Assembly: GCF_025399195.1 (NCBI RefSeq)
Contig: NW_026252161.1
Span: 1 to 64,000 of the forward strand
From: Umbelopsis ramanniana AG
Taxonomy: Eukaryota; Mucoromycota; Umbelopsidomycetes; Umbelopsidales; Umbelopsidaceae
Direction: 5' to 3'
Length of the DNA stretch: 64,000 nucleotides
How positions within the stretch are numbered: the first letter of the stretch is position 1; each line of letters opens with the position of its first letter. The notes under the pieces were generated by a model. It was not told where the DNA came from, did no database searches, and saw only the letters and a program-made list of their open reading frames with translations. A program made the position numbers and the translations under genes. Below, one piece after another: positions 26,439 to 38,478 of this stretch.

Positions 26439-27020
26439 GCGCCGCCCCAGTCCTACATACCACAGCAGCCAACAAGCAATAGAGAGTGTAATAAAAAAAA
26501 TGCCATTTGATACGATGACGCTACTACGTAAACAATAAGGGGATTTCAACTGAATCCAAACCACACAAAGATTGGTTTTTTTATTTTTAAACCCCCCATT
26601 TTGGGTGGAAACCTGCCTCAACCAATGCCACACGTGGCTCAACGGCGGAAGAAGCAAGCTATATCGATAAAAGATATTCTTGGTAGATTTTGGTTTGAGA
26701 TACGCTCATAAACAGTTGGTTTCGGTATAGCTATTCAACGGAGTCAAAAGAGGGGTAAATAGAAAAGAAGGTCATACGAGAGCTCATAGATTGAATTTTG
26801 GCTGGCTGGCTGGCTGGCAATTATAGAGCTACTCATAGCGTGTGTCGCAGAACAAACAGTGATTATACTTTCTGGTTCTTTCTCTTGCTGCCCTCCTTCT
26901 TCCTTTTCTCTCTTTCTTCTCTTTCTTATTGTTTTATTGTGCCCGCTGGAAAATTGATAGTGCTCTTCTTCTACTACTTATTGACCTCAAGTCTCTTATC
27001 TCGTTTGCCTCAAGAAATCC
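26439..27020. promoter_or_regulatory. Upstream region of GATA-PHD gene
   Basis: 582 bp. Includes a (GGCT)4-5 tetranucleotide run at 26799-26818 and a long CT-rich tract (about 26870-26935) typical of a fungal 5' UTR/core promoter just before the ATG at 27021. No gene seen. Confidence 0.4.
26799..26818. repeat. Short GGCT tandem repeat
   Basis: Four to five perfect copies of GGCT directly upstream of the CT-rich leader of the GATA-PHD gene. Seen directly; significance unknown. Confidence 0.7.
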
Positions 27021-28462
27021 ATGACCGCCACCACCGAACACTTTATATTGCAGGATCTGAACGATCCAAGCAGAACTGACATGGACATGACCCTCCATAC
27101 CGATGCCTGCATGTGCTGTCAGCCTACCACAGCGCAGCAGAGTGCCAAGAGCTTTGCACTGTGCAAACAATGCAAAATGGACCTTGCCTACACCCAACAG
27201 GCCTACCTCTTTTACACGCAATCGCCCATCCATCACACCCTTTCTAACGCTACTATCACCTACGACTCTATGTACAAGGACGTCCATGAATTTGTTAAAC
27301 GTGATGTGTTCCTGGCACCAGCACCACCAGCGGCGGCGGAGAGTGATAGCGATTATGAAACGGTCTCAACTCCGATAATGGTGCAACAAGAAGATCCAGC
27401 TTTCCTTTTAGAGGAGGCGCACAGCCTATTTGGAGTTGACGGCTTATTGTCGCAAAAATTACACAAACACTCGACGATTGCGAAGGATAATAACAAGCAG
27501 AACCTCTTGGAAGACTTGCCGACGCCTCCTGCCGCCATGTCGGATTCGGAGGATGCAGAATCCTACATGGTGTGTAGGAAACGGAAGCGTTCTGAACCCA
27601 ACTTAGTGTCTCGAGTTGATACTCCTCCCACATCACCTATTTTCGTTACTGTATCAGACCCTTCAGATCAAGATCACCTTGGGTAAGATAGGAGCTATGA
27701 AAAGTTGGGCAGCACATAAACTAAAAAAAAAAGTTCTAAACTTAGTGACAAGCGTCCTAAATGCGACGAAGACCAATCAGAGGCTCGTTCACCCTCGCCA
27801 TCGGCTTTTTCATGGTCCAGCAGCAGACGAAATTCATGGAGCTCAGCCTCTGAAGATGAACCTGATCAGGGCGAAAACAACAAGTCCACCATCTTTGAAC
27901 AATTTACGGAAGCTGAAGTGGATTGGTGTCGCTACTGTGGAACGACGGAAGGCGTCAACTGGCGACCAGGTCCATGGGGCAAGCGCACATTATGCAAGTA
28001 AGTTGGGTTTATTTTTATGGCTCCGAATACACCCACTCTTTAGAAACTGTGTTCTGAACTCTAAATATTATTATTATTATTCCCAATAGTAAACATGGCT
28101 GTGACTATAAAGGTTACGGTTTTGCTTGCAAACTACCTCGATTGAACTTGACTGAATTCGAACATGAGTCAGTCAACGATAGAGTGATACCTGTACTGCA
28201 ACTCTTTTGCTCATCTTGTCAGGAGCGGGAGCATCAAGGAAACACAATGCGATGTGCAGGGTGTCCGCGGGCTTTTCACAGTGGCTGTTTGGAGGCAGGT
28301 ATGAAATGGACTCGTGGTGTTTGGTACTGTACAAACACTTGTCAAGAAAGCAGTCAAGCTCGAAGGATTGTCGTTGACTTACCAAGGAAACGGTTACCAC
28401 TGATGTCTACACCCAAGAACGCAAAACAATCAGATCAGGATCTTAATGCAGTACGGCAGTAA
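27021..28462 (+). CDS. GATA-like zinc finger plus PHD finger protein
   Basis: Likely nuclear chromatin or transcription factor. Exons 27021-27682, 27746-27997, 28090-28462, 428 aa. The N-terminus has a Cys-rich patch (ACMCCQ and LCKQCKMD, about 30-55) and a long acidic, Ser-rich region with a KRKR signal. At about 281 a GATA-type finger reads CRYCGTTEGVNWRPGPWGKR and then LCNKHGCDYKGYGF: the W-R-x-G-P-W-G core is intact but the canonical fourth cysteine (LCNAC) is His, with another Cys two residues on. About 345-395 is a PHD finger (CSSC, RCAGCPRAFHSGC, WYCTNTC) with the C4-H-C3 order. GATA plus PHD recalls fungal Snt2-like proteins, but length and order differ. Confidence 0.85.
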
Positions 28463-29516
28463 AAAGCGAAAATCCCCCTCTCCGTCATCAACCACCACAA
28501 AAAAGCTCAAGTATAACGATAATATCTCAAACTCCCTCATTCTCCTATATTTTTCTTTTCCCTTCCCCTTATATATATTATTATTCTTCCCTTTCCCCCC
28601 TCATCTGTAATTCAAAATTGTATTCTCTACGTCTGCATTTCGTGTTTATGTCGATCTCCAAAGCAATTAATAGTCGCAAAAAAGTTATACCTATAGTATC
28701 ATAGATATTGAATTTCTTACCAAATTGGAAACGTTACTCTAAAAAAAAATAACCAAACACCGCTTTAATGATGTTGGGAAAAACAAAAGTCCTAGTGTCC
28801 GCTTGGCTGGCTCCATTCTAACCTGTCTTTATGGGTGGCCATTCAGTCAGTGTTCGAAGTCCCTGCCCTGGACGAGTTGAGCCACCTACAGCTTCTGCAC
28901 ATGTCATAGTGCCATCCACAATGCCTACGTTAACAACTTGATCTTTATGTTATGGTATGCAAACCGACTTTGTTCTGTATCGCTGATCAAGTTTGTGTAA
29001 TGTTCTTAACACCATTTTACGTCTTCTTTTTTACGCGCGTATGAGGCAATCGCATGGATAAGATGCATATATAGTGAATGCTTGTACTCCTGGGTACGGT
29101 GGTGTCGTATGTCTTGGTCTTTTCCTCCTCAATAGACATAATAGCGTCCCGCTAATAACCCTAAATGTTAGAGGTCTACTGAATCGGTGGTCTCCCGTAA
29201 AACGGGTCTGCATATGGCGTTGTTCATTCAACATGAATGGTACTTGACCGTCAACAAAAGGAATAGAAAAAGCCTAACAGTGACAAGGCATGCTTAAACC
29301 TTCAAAGTCTATTCTCTACTGGCTTTTTCCCTAACCCTGCACATTTTTATAAATAACGACTTGACAGAGTGTGCCCCGTTGCGTCTGTGCCAACTGCTAC
29401 ACCCCACGTGTGGCATGCAACTCATTTACATGGAACAACTGATTTTATTTTTTTCAGTCGCGGAATTTCATCGTCCACACTACTTGTGACCTTTTCTCCT
29501 ACCTTGTTCTTCATAT
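28463..29516. promoter_or_regulatory. Upstream region of START-domain gene with telomere-type motifs
   Basis: 1054 bp without a supported gene. Two telomere-repeat-like words are present: AACCCTAAA at about 29157-29165 and CCCTAACCCT at 29329-29338. A CACGTG core occurs near 29405. Such motifs can bind Tbf1/TRF-type or bHLH factors in fungi; function here is inferred. Confidence 0.4.
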
Positions 29517-30356
29517 ATGGCTACGTTCAGTGACGAATCATTTTCAAAGTTTGCCGAGGAGTACATCAATAGCGATCTATCACCATGGACATTTTTCGTG
29601 GAAGCGACTAATTTCAAGATCTATCGACGTCGGTTTGAACCAAAACCTGCCTTGTTTGAATATCGAGTCATAGGAGGCTATCCTGATATACCAGCCAAAG
29701 TCCTCACCAAGGTCTACCTGGACCTTGACTTTCGGCAAAAATGGGATAAGAATATGCTCTGCTACAAGGAGTTGGGATCGAAAGAGGTGTTGCACTTTGT
29801 CATGAAATACCCATGGCCTCTCAGCAACCGTGACTATGTGTACCAGATGAAGTTGAAGACACTTCAAGCTGCTCAAGATCGGACATTGCTCGTCATCCAA
29901 GGTGACTCGGTCCAGTCCTACCAGGTACCAGTGTTCGAACCCCCAAGCAACGGAGTCATCCGTATTGACAACTACCGTCAGAATATCGTCATCGAGGACG
30001 ATGGGAAGGGAGGAAGCTTAGTGCAGGTAAAGTCCAAGGCTTAAAAAATCCGCCACCTATCATAAAAGGAAATAACCATTCAATTCTCGTTTCAGTTGGA
30101 CTATTTTGATGACCCTAAGGTAGATCTCAGCCTTACCTATTTGACATGATCATCGCTTCCAACTAACTTTGCCTCTTACTATGATCAGGGAAATATACCA
30201 AACAGTGTCATCAACTGGGCAGCAAAGCAAGGTGTTCCTGGCTTCATGAAAACTCTCCATGACGCCTGCATTTCATACATGAAAGCCCATCCCGAGACCG
30301 CCGACCAAGAATTGGACGCCGAACAACCAGTAGAGGAAAACGGATTGCCAAAGTAG
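29517..30356 (+). CDS. START-domain lipid-transfer protein (PCTP-like)
   Basis: Stand-alone START domain of the phosphatidylcholine transfer protein/STARD2-STARD10 group, expected to move phospholipid between membranes. Exons 29517-30026, 30096-30119 and 30189-30356, 233 aa; the middle exon is 24 nt. Diagnostic segments: FKIYRRRFEPKPALFEYRVI, LDLDFRQKWDKNM, YPWPLSNRDYVYQ (the strongly conserved P-W-P-x-x-x-R-D-Y motif) and the C-terminal lid helix GNIPNSVINWAAKQGVPGFM. No signal peptide or membrane helix, so cytosolic. It ends with an acidic tail. Confidence 0.9.
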
Positions 30357-30799
30357 ATAGAGTAGACTGAGCTGCCAAAAACATGTACATTTTGAGTGCA
30401 ATCGCCATGTAACGATGGAAAGTCTTGGTCAAAAGCATCGTTCTATCCCAACAACATACGCACTTTTTCTGCATCAATTTTCTACTAGGAGCTCAATAAA
30501 GACTTTTTGCGCCAGTGGCATTGGAAACTGGCTATTGAGGAGACTTGCTGGTTGGTCTTGATGAAAAGACCATTTTGACCGCCGTATGAATAATGCATCT
30601 CTCATCACGCTTAAACCACAAAAGCCAGTTATGCCTATTGGCATTTTTTTTATTGGTAGTAACAGCCTGCGTGGTCTGCTATCATACAATGCAGAGCGAA
30701 TGTGTTACAATGACAAGGGTTGCAACTATACGAGAATCAACATTGCATCTATTGACGTTGAAAAATTGGGAACAAAAAAGTACGCATAATGACAATTTC
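30357..30799. other. 3' flank of START gene and small-ORF gene
   Basis: 443 bp between the converging START gene and the 76-codon minus-strand ORF. Nothing further recognised. Confidence 0.4.
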
Positions 30800-31030
30800 T
30801 CATTCGTGTACATGTAGTGGCGTAGGAGTGGTTGGTCTTGTGATGGGTCGCTTTGAAGGTCGAGCTTGAAACAACGTAAATGGGAAGGCTTGAGGAAAGC
30901 ACTGAACCGGTGCCAAATTCTCATCGTATTCTTCAGGTGTATTCCATTTGGAAACGAAGCAGCCACAGGGTGCAGCAGGATCATCCCTGTGCGTTCGCAT
31001 ATGCTTGGTTTCTACTGAAGATTCCGCCAT
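30800..31030 (-). CDS. Possible small protein, 76 aa
   Basis: Single-exon ORF starting at an ATG in a reasonable context. The product is hydrophilic, with a CGC cluster (PAAPCGCFVSKWNTPEEY) and a Pro/Thr-rich end (PSKRPITRPTTPTPLHVHE). No known domain or signal peptide. It lies alone between two converging or diverging neighbours and has non-random composition, but there is no splice evidence to confirm it, so it may be spurious. Confidence 0.4.
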   Translation of the reverse strand: MAESSVETKHMRTHRDDPAAPCGCFVSKWNTPEEYDENLAPVQCFPQAFPFTLFQARPSKRPITRPTTPTPLHVHE

Positions 31031-31539
31031 GGTGAATGTCGAGATTAAGGAAAAACGTCAAACAGTGCCGCCGGACATCTTTTTTTGACATTCATCCCCC
31101 TGTGTAGGAGCGTGTCTGTGCATAAATCTCTCATAGCTCTTACCAACTTTTTTTTTTTCAAGTCCGGTTGAACCTGAATTCATTATACTCCAAAGCAATT
31201 ATGCCTACCTTCAAGTTGTACTATTTCATGTCTTCCATTCATCAATGCTTTTATTCACCATTGTGACGTTATACTTACGGTTATGGGAGTTGCCATGCAG
31301 ATGACTCCATATCAGGCAACATTTCACCTTTTCGCAATTAATATCTTGTTCACCACCCGATGTTTTATTTCATCTATCATTTTTGAAATAAACGAGGCAT
31401 TGACAATTAGAAAATTCACTAATTGCTCTCTATAAGGGGAAGGAAAGAATGTCCACAGCAAGAACATGATTTTTTGCATGAGCAATGCGGCTTTGAAAAA
31501 ACGTATTCGAGGATGATGCAAATCCATTATTAAATCACC
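31031..31539. other. Intergenic region before Erf4-like gene
   Basis: 509 bp, AT-rich, with a T9 run near 31152. Short ORFs only; nothing recognised. Confidence 0.4.
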
Positions 31540-32485
31540 ATGGTATCTTCGTCGTTGTTGAATAGAGAGGTTTATGACTCAGCAGCTTGTACCAATATGA
31601 AAGTAGCACAAAACATTCAAAGTGATGAGGTTATAGGTTTGCCTGTCTGTACTTTGATGGATTCTCAAGTAAAACGAAGGCACACCGACACGTTTGTCCT
31701 GATCAAACCTCCTCCTGCTGCTGCCCGCACGCCACAGCTGAGGACGCGTCATTCGATTCAACTTCCAACAAGAAAGCCAGCAGCCCCTGACACACTTCCT
31801 CTCATCTCGCTAGATGATTTTTTAAAAACCTCCCCTTCCATCGCTGACTCCTCCATTCATCACTCCATTTACGAACACATGGCTGAGCCAACAGAATTTA
31901 TAAGAATAGAACGGGATTATTCTCTTGGCGACGGCATCACGAAATTCTCATTAGAATATCCGCAGGAACTCCACGGCAAGGTATTTAATTACCCCCCATG
32001 CTAACTCGCCGCTGATTCCATTTCGTTGAATCCACCTTACTAAAAAAAAAATATTAGATCACTGAAGAACAGCTGCGATACACCGTTATGACCATCAACG
32101 ATATTATGCACAACGCTGAGCGTTTATCCAATAATGTCTTCGATAATGTCATGGAGATATTGACCATATACCTTTGGCCAATGTTCTTCTCCACTCACTA
32201 CCAGCGGGTGAGTTCTGCAACGACAGTCCTAGCACTTTAATCCAATGTACCCATGACTTACTGTCCTTCTTTCTAGTCTGTCAAGCGGTTAATGAGCTTT
32301 ATAGACGACGAAAATAAGAATGTCTATAACAAGCATGGCCTAACCATCGCTAACCCTATCAAAAGTGCCTTCCTCTTTGTAAGTTCCCTCCACCGTGTCT
32401 GATCTGATCCGCCAGCAATTTTAACACCTCCCTCTTTTTTTTTTTTGTTGGGTTGAAGCTGGAGCTGCGACCATCGTCATCATAG
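31540..32485 (+). CDS. Erf4/GOLGA7-domain palmitoyltransferase subunit
   Basis: Accessory subunit of the Ras palmitoyltransferase (partner of a DHHC enzyme such as Erf2/ZDHHC9) at ER/Golgi membranes. Exons 31540-31980, 32058-32207, 32277-32378, 32459-32485, 239 aa. Residues 1 to about 110 are disordered and Pro/Ser-rich. The conserved domain covers about 120-239: FIRIERDYSLGDGITKF, a helical part ending YLWPMFFSTHYQRSVKRL, and NPIKSAFLFLELR, matching the RIERDYS...GTRFQ and SSHYQR...NPIRSAFRFLEIE patterns of GOLGA7 and Erf4. The last coding exon is only 27 nt, preceded by a T12 tract. Confidence 0.87.
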
Positions 32486-32738
32486 TACCTACCATACCAG
32501 CCTTTCTACCTTACTCTAGCTACTATCCACATTTCCGTCTCGTTCTTTACTACCACCTCGCTATACATGCACTCAACTACTTGTACTTTTTCGATTCGTT
32601 TCATCACTACATACAACCATATCAATGGACACATATAATCAATTATTACAAACCAAACCAAACCAAGAAAAACAATGTACACGCAAGGAAAAAAAAAAAA
32701 GTTGCGGGGGGTATATGCTGTGCGAAGCGAAGAACGCA

Positions 32739-34630
32739 TTAGATAAAATCAAACAGGTACTTGTCGATTTCAAATCGGACACTTCGAGCAACACCGCGGA
32801 TGAAGTCGAATGATACATTGCACTTGTACTTTGCTCCATCCAATTTGTCCATATTCGTAGTTCGAAGCAGCAAGCGCAGCGTTGTTAAACTTGTGATCTA
32901 GCAGTTGAATTGTATGGTGAGAAGGATGGAACCAGCACAATGGATGTGGACGCAGCGGGCTCTTTACCTGAACAGGAATATCAATGGCATCATCCAGTTT
33001 ATCGTCAATGATACTGTAGAAAATTGCCAGCATACGTTCTACAGGGAAGGCTTTTGGACCCAATAGTTGTTGTCTCATCTACAATTTGAGTTCAATTCAA
33101 CGGCTCACATCGACGCTCATTTGAATATGTGGACTTTTTACCTTTCCTCCACTCTTGTCGGACGCTGATTTATGGATACCTCTCTTTTTCTTTTTCTTTT
33201 CATCCGCGACCTTTGCAAAGTACCGTACATCGAACCTAGGCGGATTATAAGATGCAAGGTACGATGCTATAAGCAAAAACTTGGTATAATACGGTAGATC
33301 AAAATCGCCTGAACAATACGTTAATGGTCATGCTTGGGTCAGGCTGGCATTCTTCATCTCTACCTACCTTTTGCATTCGTCCGTATAGCAGCTATCACGG
33401 ATGCGTCCACTGTATGAGATGTTGTAGTTTTTGCATCTGCCATTTCCGACGTTCGCTTGGCCCATTCTGAACTGGAGATTTCACGCAGATACAGCTTATC
33501 GGTTGCTTCGGCAAAGTATGGTTGTGCCAATTTGAAAAGCTTGGCCGTCTCATGAGTTTTAGCTGCAATGATGGTAAGAAGCTGTTTGTATTGGTGTAGT
33601 CCACTTTAAGACTGACGTACCTCTTCCATCGCGTATTGGGTTGATAAACAGAGGAAATAAAAGAGCAACAAGGTGTCTAAGCTCATTCAGATCCTTGCAA
33701 TTTTGAAAAAAGATCGAATAGATCACCTCGGAAAAGGATCGGAAAAAGTCGTCGTTCAAATGCACGGTCCCCTTGTCCTCAACCTCGATGTCCATTCCAT
33801 CTTCTGAGAAATCACGACGTAAGATCTGCAACGTATCCTCCTTGGAATACTCGGGAAATCGAATGACGAGTGGTTCATACGACCCAGATTTAGTTCGAAA
33901 CTTTTCGTAAACAATAGTTGAGAGTAGTATGACACAGATATTGCGTTGTGACTATTGAATGATATGAGTAGGTTTTACATCTCGACAGCAGTAACGTAAA
34001 TCCACTTACAATTTCAGAAAGCCGAAGTAACGCAGGTAAGATCGTAGCTCCCATATCTCGTAAACGCTCGGCACGATCAAGTACCTTGCAGGGTAATAAA
34101 TGGTGAGCCCGATCGCGAAGCGCAATGTGTCCTTAAGCTTAGGTCCTCACTTACCAGGTATCGAGTTTCTTTGTCGCCGATCATTTCCGTACTATGCTGA
34201 TTGAGAGGCACTCCTTCCTTCAAAACACATAAAAAATCGTTCAAGTTGTCGATGCGAGCAATTGAGGTGAACTGGTTATCCCACGATGGCGACCAACTAC
34301 ACCATTCATTCACAGCGTGTTCGAACATCATTCGAGGGGTGTGACGTTCGATGCAATTGATATAAGCCCATTGTTTCCGTGCGATGGTTGTAGATAGTAA
34401 ATCACGAACAAGACTGGTTTTTCCAGACGATGAGTGGCCGTATATCAAGATAGAAGGTACAGTTGGATCGGCCGGCTGGCGATGGAAGTGTTAAAGGACT
34501 TGAAGTGTGTGACCAGTGTAGCAAGACGCAGCCTTACCCTTCCCATTAGACTCAGCAGAGTATCTATCTGATCAGAACGACCAGGAAATCGCCGCTTTAG
34601 TTCTGCACTATGGTCGGCCATGTCGTTCAT
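32739..34630 (-). CDS. orc5: Origin recognition complex subunit 5
   Basis: AAA+ subunit of the ORC that marks replication origins. Exons on the minus strand: 34538-34630, 34155-34475, 34010-34084, 33621-33951, 33368-33562, 33142-33308, 32968-33078, 32739-32897, 483 aa. Walker [10 protein letters not shown] (about 44-52), Walker [11 protein letters not shown] (about 139), the [14 protein letters not shown] lid region and the C-terminal winged-helix signature [20 protein letters not shown] ending in a short hydrophobic tail all match Orc5. The start MNDMADHS is used; a second in-frame Met lies three codons on. Divergently paired with SmG across 259 bp containing a TCACGTG (about 34727). Confidence 0.94.
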
Positions 34631-34889
34631 ACTAACAAAACACGTTTGGCAGCTTTTTTTTTTTTTTGGCTGCTGTAGTGCCTGAAAGTCGGGCATTTCA
34701 GTGTTGAAATTCCAATTTTTGATGGGTCACGTGCTCAAGTGCTGCGATACAAACATCGCGGTTGACTCGCTCTTCCTACATCACCCACTCAACTCGGTAT
34801 GTCCACATCGACATTGATCCAACGCTTTACACCTCACAGCGAACTAATCACTCATACCGGATCTTTCTCAATTATAGGTAATCGCAACT
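34631..34889. promoter_or_regulatory. Shared ORC5/SmG promoter with TCACGTG box
   Basis: 259-bp divergent promoter. Contains a TCACGTG motif near 34727 (Cbf1/bHLH type) and a T15 run near 34657. The motif is seen directly; its use is inferred. Confidence 0.4.
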
Positions 34890-35281
34890 ATGTCGGCAAA
34901 AACTGCGACCCCAGAACTTAAAAAGTAGAGTTTTTGATTCAAATTGCATCTCGATCACCAAAATTTTGTTGAGCAGCCTGATACTGATACGTCGACGTTA
35001 CTTTGCAGATATATGGACAAACGTCTTTCCTTGCAACTCAATGGATCCAGAAGAGTCACTGGAATCTTGCGAGGTTACGATCCTTTCATGAACGTTGTAT
35101 TGGACGATACCATTGAAGAAGTCAGTGCCACTGAAAAGCATAACATCGGCATGGTGGTAAGCAGCTTTATCCCAATCGCAGTCCAGTTATTGTCAATTTT
35201 ACTGATGTTGGTTACGATTTCCTTTAGGTCATCCGTGGTAATAGCATTGTCATCCTGGAAGCACTGGAGCGTATCTCATAA
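34890..35281 (+). CDS. Small nuclear ribonucleoprotein G (SmG)
   Basis: Core spliceosomal Sm protein. Exons 34890-34924, 35009-35156 and 35228-35281, 78 aa, the exact family size. Sm1 motif MDKRLSLQLNGSRRVTGILR with GYDPFMNVVLDD, and Sm2 motif IGMVVIRGNSIVILEALE. The residues GYDPFMN and VVIRGNS distinguish SmG from LSM7. Located head-to-head with ORC5. Confidence 0.96.
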
Positions 35282-35540
35282 ACGCTTTAACATCAAAAAT
35301 AAAACGCCCTCATGTTGTAGATATTTCCTGTCTCCCAAATATTAAAAACATCGTTTCTTATTATTTTCTTATAACAAAGCTTGTGGATGAAAGTTTTCCA
35401 TGGTGAACGACGTTGTGCTTGCCAGTCACGTCGGTCGTGTCGTGGATGGAAATTTTTCTTTTGCTCTTGTCTGAAAGTCTGGTCAAATTTATCTGCCCTA
35501 CCCTTCTGTTATTGTTCATGTCTGTTGTTCACTTGCTTTA

Positions 35541-38478
35541 ATGAGTCCTGAACTTCGAAATCGCAATATTCCTAGTGGGCCTGTTGTGGAATCTGAGCAG
35601 ATTCATTCAGATTCACCGGTCACTTCCGCGCAAGAACCGCAATCCACCCCAAAACGAAGAGGTCGCCCTCCGTCAAAGAACAAGAACACCAATGTAGAAC
35701 CACCCGCGAGTACACCGCCAGCTGCAGAGGAAATCATGCCAGCGGACGACGCAATGCAGCTGGATGAATTTGCGGAGTCGTCAGGCTCAGCAACCGTAAC
35801 ATACACCAATATGGCTCCAATGGAAGTAATCGACTCGTTGCGCGCACATGTTTCGCCCACTTTGCCACCTACACCGTCTGCCGGGAACACGCCAAACACC
35901 TCTGATAATGAAATGGCTGATAGTCCAGCCATTGAGCCTCCAAAGAAAAAGAGAGGTCGCCTGGTCAAGGGCTCTGTTCGTCATGCGGCACAACTTCCTC
36001 TCCCACCTACTCCTTTCAAATGTGGCAATGATGGATCACAGGCGGGAGAAACGTTGTTTTTCACGCAAAAGGAATTCAACGATCGATCCATCTATAATCT
36101 TCAAAAGCCATTCGAAATGTTTAAGATGGCTTCGGAGCCCACTTCGGCTAAAGCTCAGTCGGCTGCTACAACGCCTAAAACTGTGGCTACACCAAGCCCA
36201 AGACCAGAAGGAGAGGCTCCAGATGTACTTGGTGGTCTTCTCACTTCTATATCCGCACAAAGTGAAGCTCGGTTAGATTTGAAATCTAGATCAAAAAATG
36301 TGTCGGATTCTGTGCCGCTAGATTATAGTGCAAACACACCTTCAAGTGAAAGAGGCCATTCAGAACATATGGACGATCTGACTATTGCAGCAGTATCAGC
36401 GGGTGTGCCACTTGTTGGGTCAGGAGAGCGCTCTCAGGCCAAATACCCTAGGATGTCAAGATTCAGCAGAGAGGAACATCTCAAGTACATGCAGACTAGC
36501 GAGTTATTACGATCAAATGTAGGTAAATGGAGATATAGTGCCATGAATGTTCAGACAATTTACTCATCATTTGGCTACAGCCTTCCCTCGTTTCTGGTGA
36601 AGACAGGTCCGCTCACGGAAAAATGAGTCGGGAAGTTGAGGAAGAGAAGAAAGAATTTTTGCAATGGCAGTTATCTCAAATACGCGACAGTGATGCCATG
36701 AACAAGGTAGATGCCAATATATCACGCATCTTGGATCAACATTACGCTTTGGAGCGCGAGAGAGTGGCTAGTTATCCGGTGAGTAGTTGGACGATACAGG
36801 TTGCTATCTAGCCACGAGAATCAGTGTATACTCATAACTCTATAGGCCACCTATGAATTCCAAAACAGTGTCAGTGTTTTTGCCAAAGTATTGAGAGGAC
36901 AAGAACCCATTCTGGTTCATAAAAATCTTTTGAAGCGACAAGGAAGCTTATTCCGATGCGAATTTCCATCAAAGCTACCCATGGCCATCCCGTTCAAAGA
37001 CACCTACTTCTCTTCTCGCAAAAAGGATGATAGAACTTACGTTAAGCAGGTACGTTGGTTTCTGTGCTGATATGTGACATGAATGTGGCCACCGTTAATG
37101 AATGCTCTGCTTTCTTCAACAGCCTGAGATTGCCATTGCGCAAGACTCCAATATACCCAAAATGGTCACTGACCATAACGTCCACGTTGTAGCCACCTCT
37201 AAAAGTCTCTCATCCATTGTTGCCTTAGAAAAAGACCGAGATTACGATTTGGATATTCCAATTCGAATTGTTGAACCCCATCCATCGGATACAACACAAG
37301 GTAAGTTGACTTGTCTTCACTTCCAATCTAAATTCAATCTATTAAACCAACCCCATGGATAGTCAAAACTGTATATATAGATGACCCATTTACGGAGCCA
37401 AGCATGAATAATCGGCAAAGAGCCGAGATCGTTTATGATGCGGTACTCAAAAGCATCACTTTGAACCAAAATCAAAAGCAATCCATAGACCACCAAGGTA
37501 AATCCATGTCGGAGGAAACAGCCCAAAAAACGGAGACAGGAGGTATGTGATGATGACGATGTGTCGTAGTGTGTTGGTCGTGCCTTATGTACATGAGGTA
37601 ACGCTTATCTCATCGCATAGTTATCTCCCCGAATACTGTATCCCTAATGAAAGACACCGATCCAACCTTGGACACACATGGATCTGACGATTATGCTGTG
37701 AATGAAGCTAAACCTAGAGAACGCAATGATGATAATTCTATCTACAACCTGTGGACATTTGGTAATATCAATCTGCTAGTGCGATGGCATGCAGATGGAT
37801 ACATCGGCGAAAGTGAAAAGGTAAGGAAATGCCACACTCTTACTTTGCATGCATCGTGTCTCACACGTTCTGTATCACTACAGGCAAACCCTGGCACTGA
37901 GACTCGAATGGTTGTCCTGAAATCAAAGGTGGATTTCTATTTGCATATGGGATACAAGGAGACCATGACAGCTGGTGACCGTGCGAGGCAGTGGATGACA
38001 TCGTTCCTGCAGGGACATGCACCCATCTACGAAGGACGAATTGATCCAACTACAAACAGTCTGGTCCGCATCGAACGAAGAGAAATGGTAGACATCATGG
38101 CCGATCGATGGTAAGAGCCCTTTTTACTGTATTTCGCAAAGATCCTCTCTGCTGATGCATTTATTCCCTAGGCGACCCGTTCAGGAGAGCGAAATGTTAC
38201 GTCAATTGCTAATTAAGCTCAGGGGCTTAGATGTAGGCGACTATTTGCTTCGATACTCCAAAGGCAACTATAACCTGGATATTTGGAAGCACAACAGCGA
38301 TGCCAGCAAAGGATATAACTTGCACCACCGGTACCGGGACATCAAGATTGACCCTGAGCCTGCCCACGTACCTGCCTGGAGTGGAAGCAAGGAACAAATA
38401 CCGTTTACATTCCCAATTGCCGGCACAATTGGTAAGAAGCAACAACATAAGGCTGCACCTCGTCGTGGGTATCTGTAA
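35541..38478 (+). CDS. AT-hook protein with ICE2/NARG2 C-terminal domain
   Basis: Exons: 35541-36518, 36581-36778, 36846-37049, 37123-37300, 37363-37542, 37621-37820, 37884-38110, 38172-38478, 823 aa. The N-terminal 320 residues are disordered and carry two AT-hook-like sites (TPKRRGRPPSKNK about 34-46 and KKKRGRLVKG about 134-143), indicating DNA binding. The C-terminal part has YNLWTFGNINLLVRW, LKSKVDFYLHMGYKE, ARQWMTSFLQG and LRGLDVGDYLLRYSKGNYN, which resemble the C-terminal domain of little elongation complex subunit 2 (ICE2/NARG2), a factor for RNA polymerase II transcription of snRNA genes in animals. Family assignment is from remembered motif patterns and should be treated as likely, not certain. 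Confidence 0.72.

Noticed and set aside
28835-28890. tRNA-like TTCGAA stretch
   Set aside because: No acceptor-stem or anticodon-stem pairing and no A-box at the right distance.
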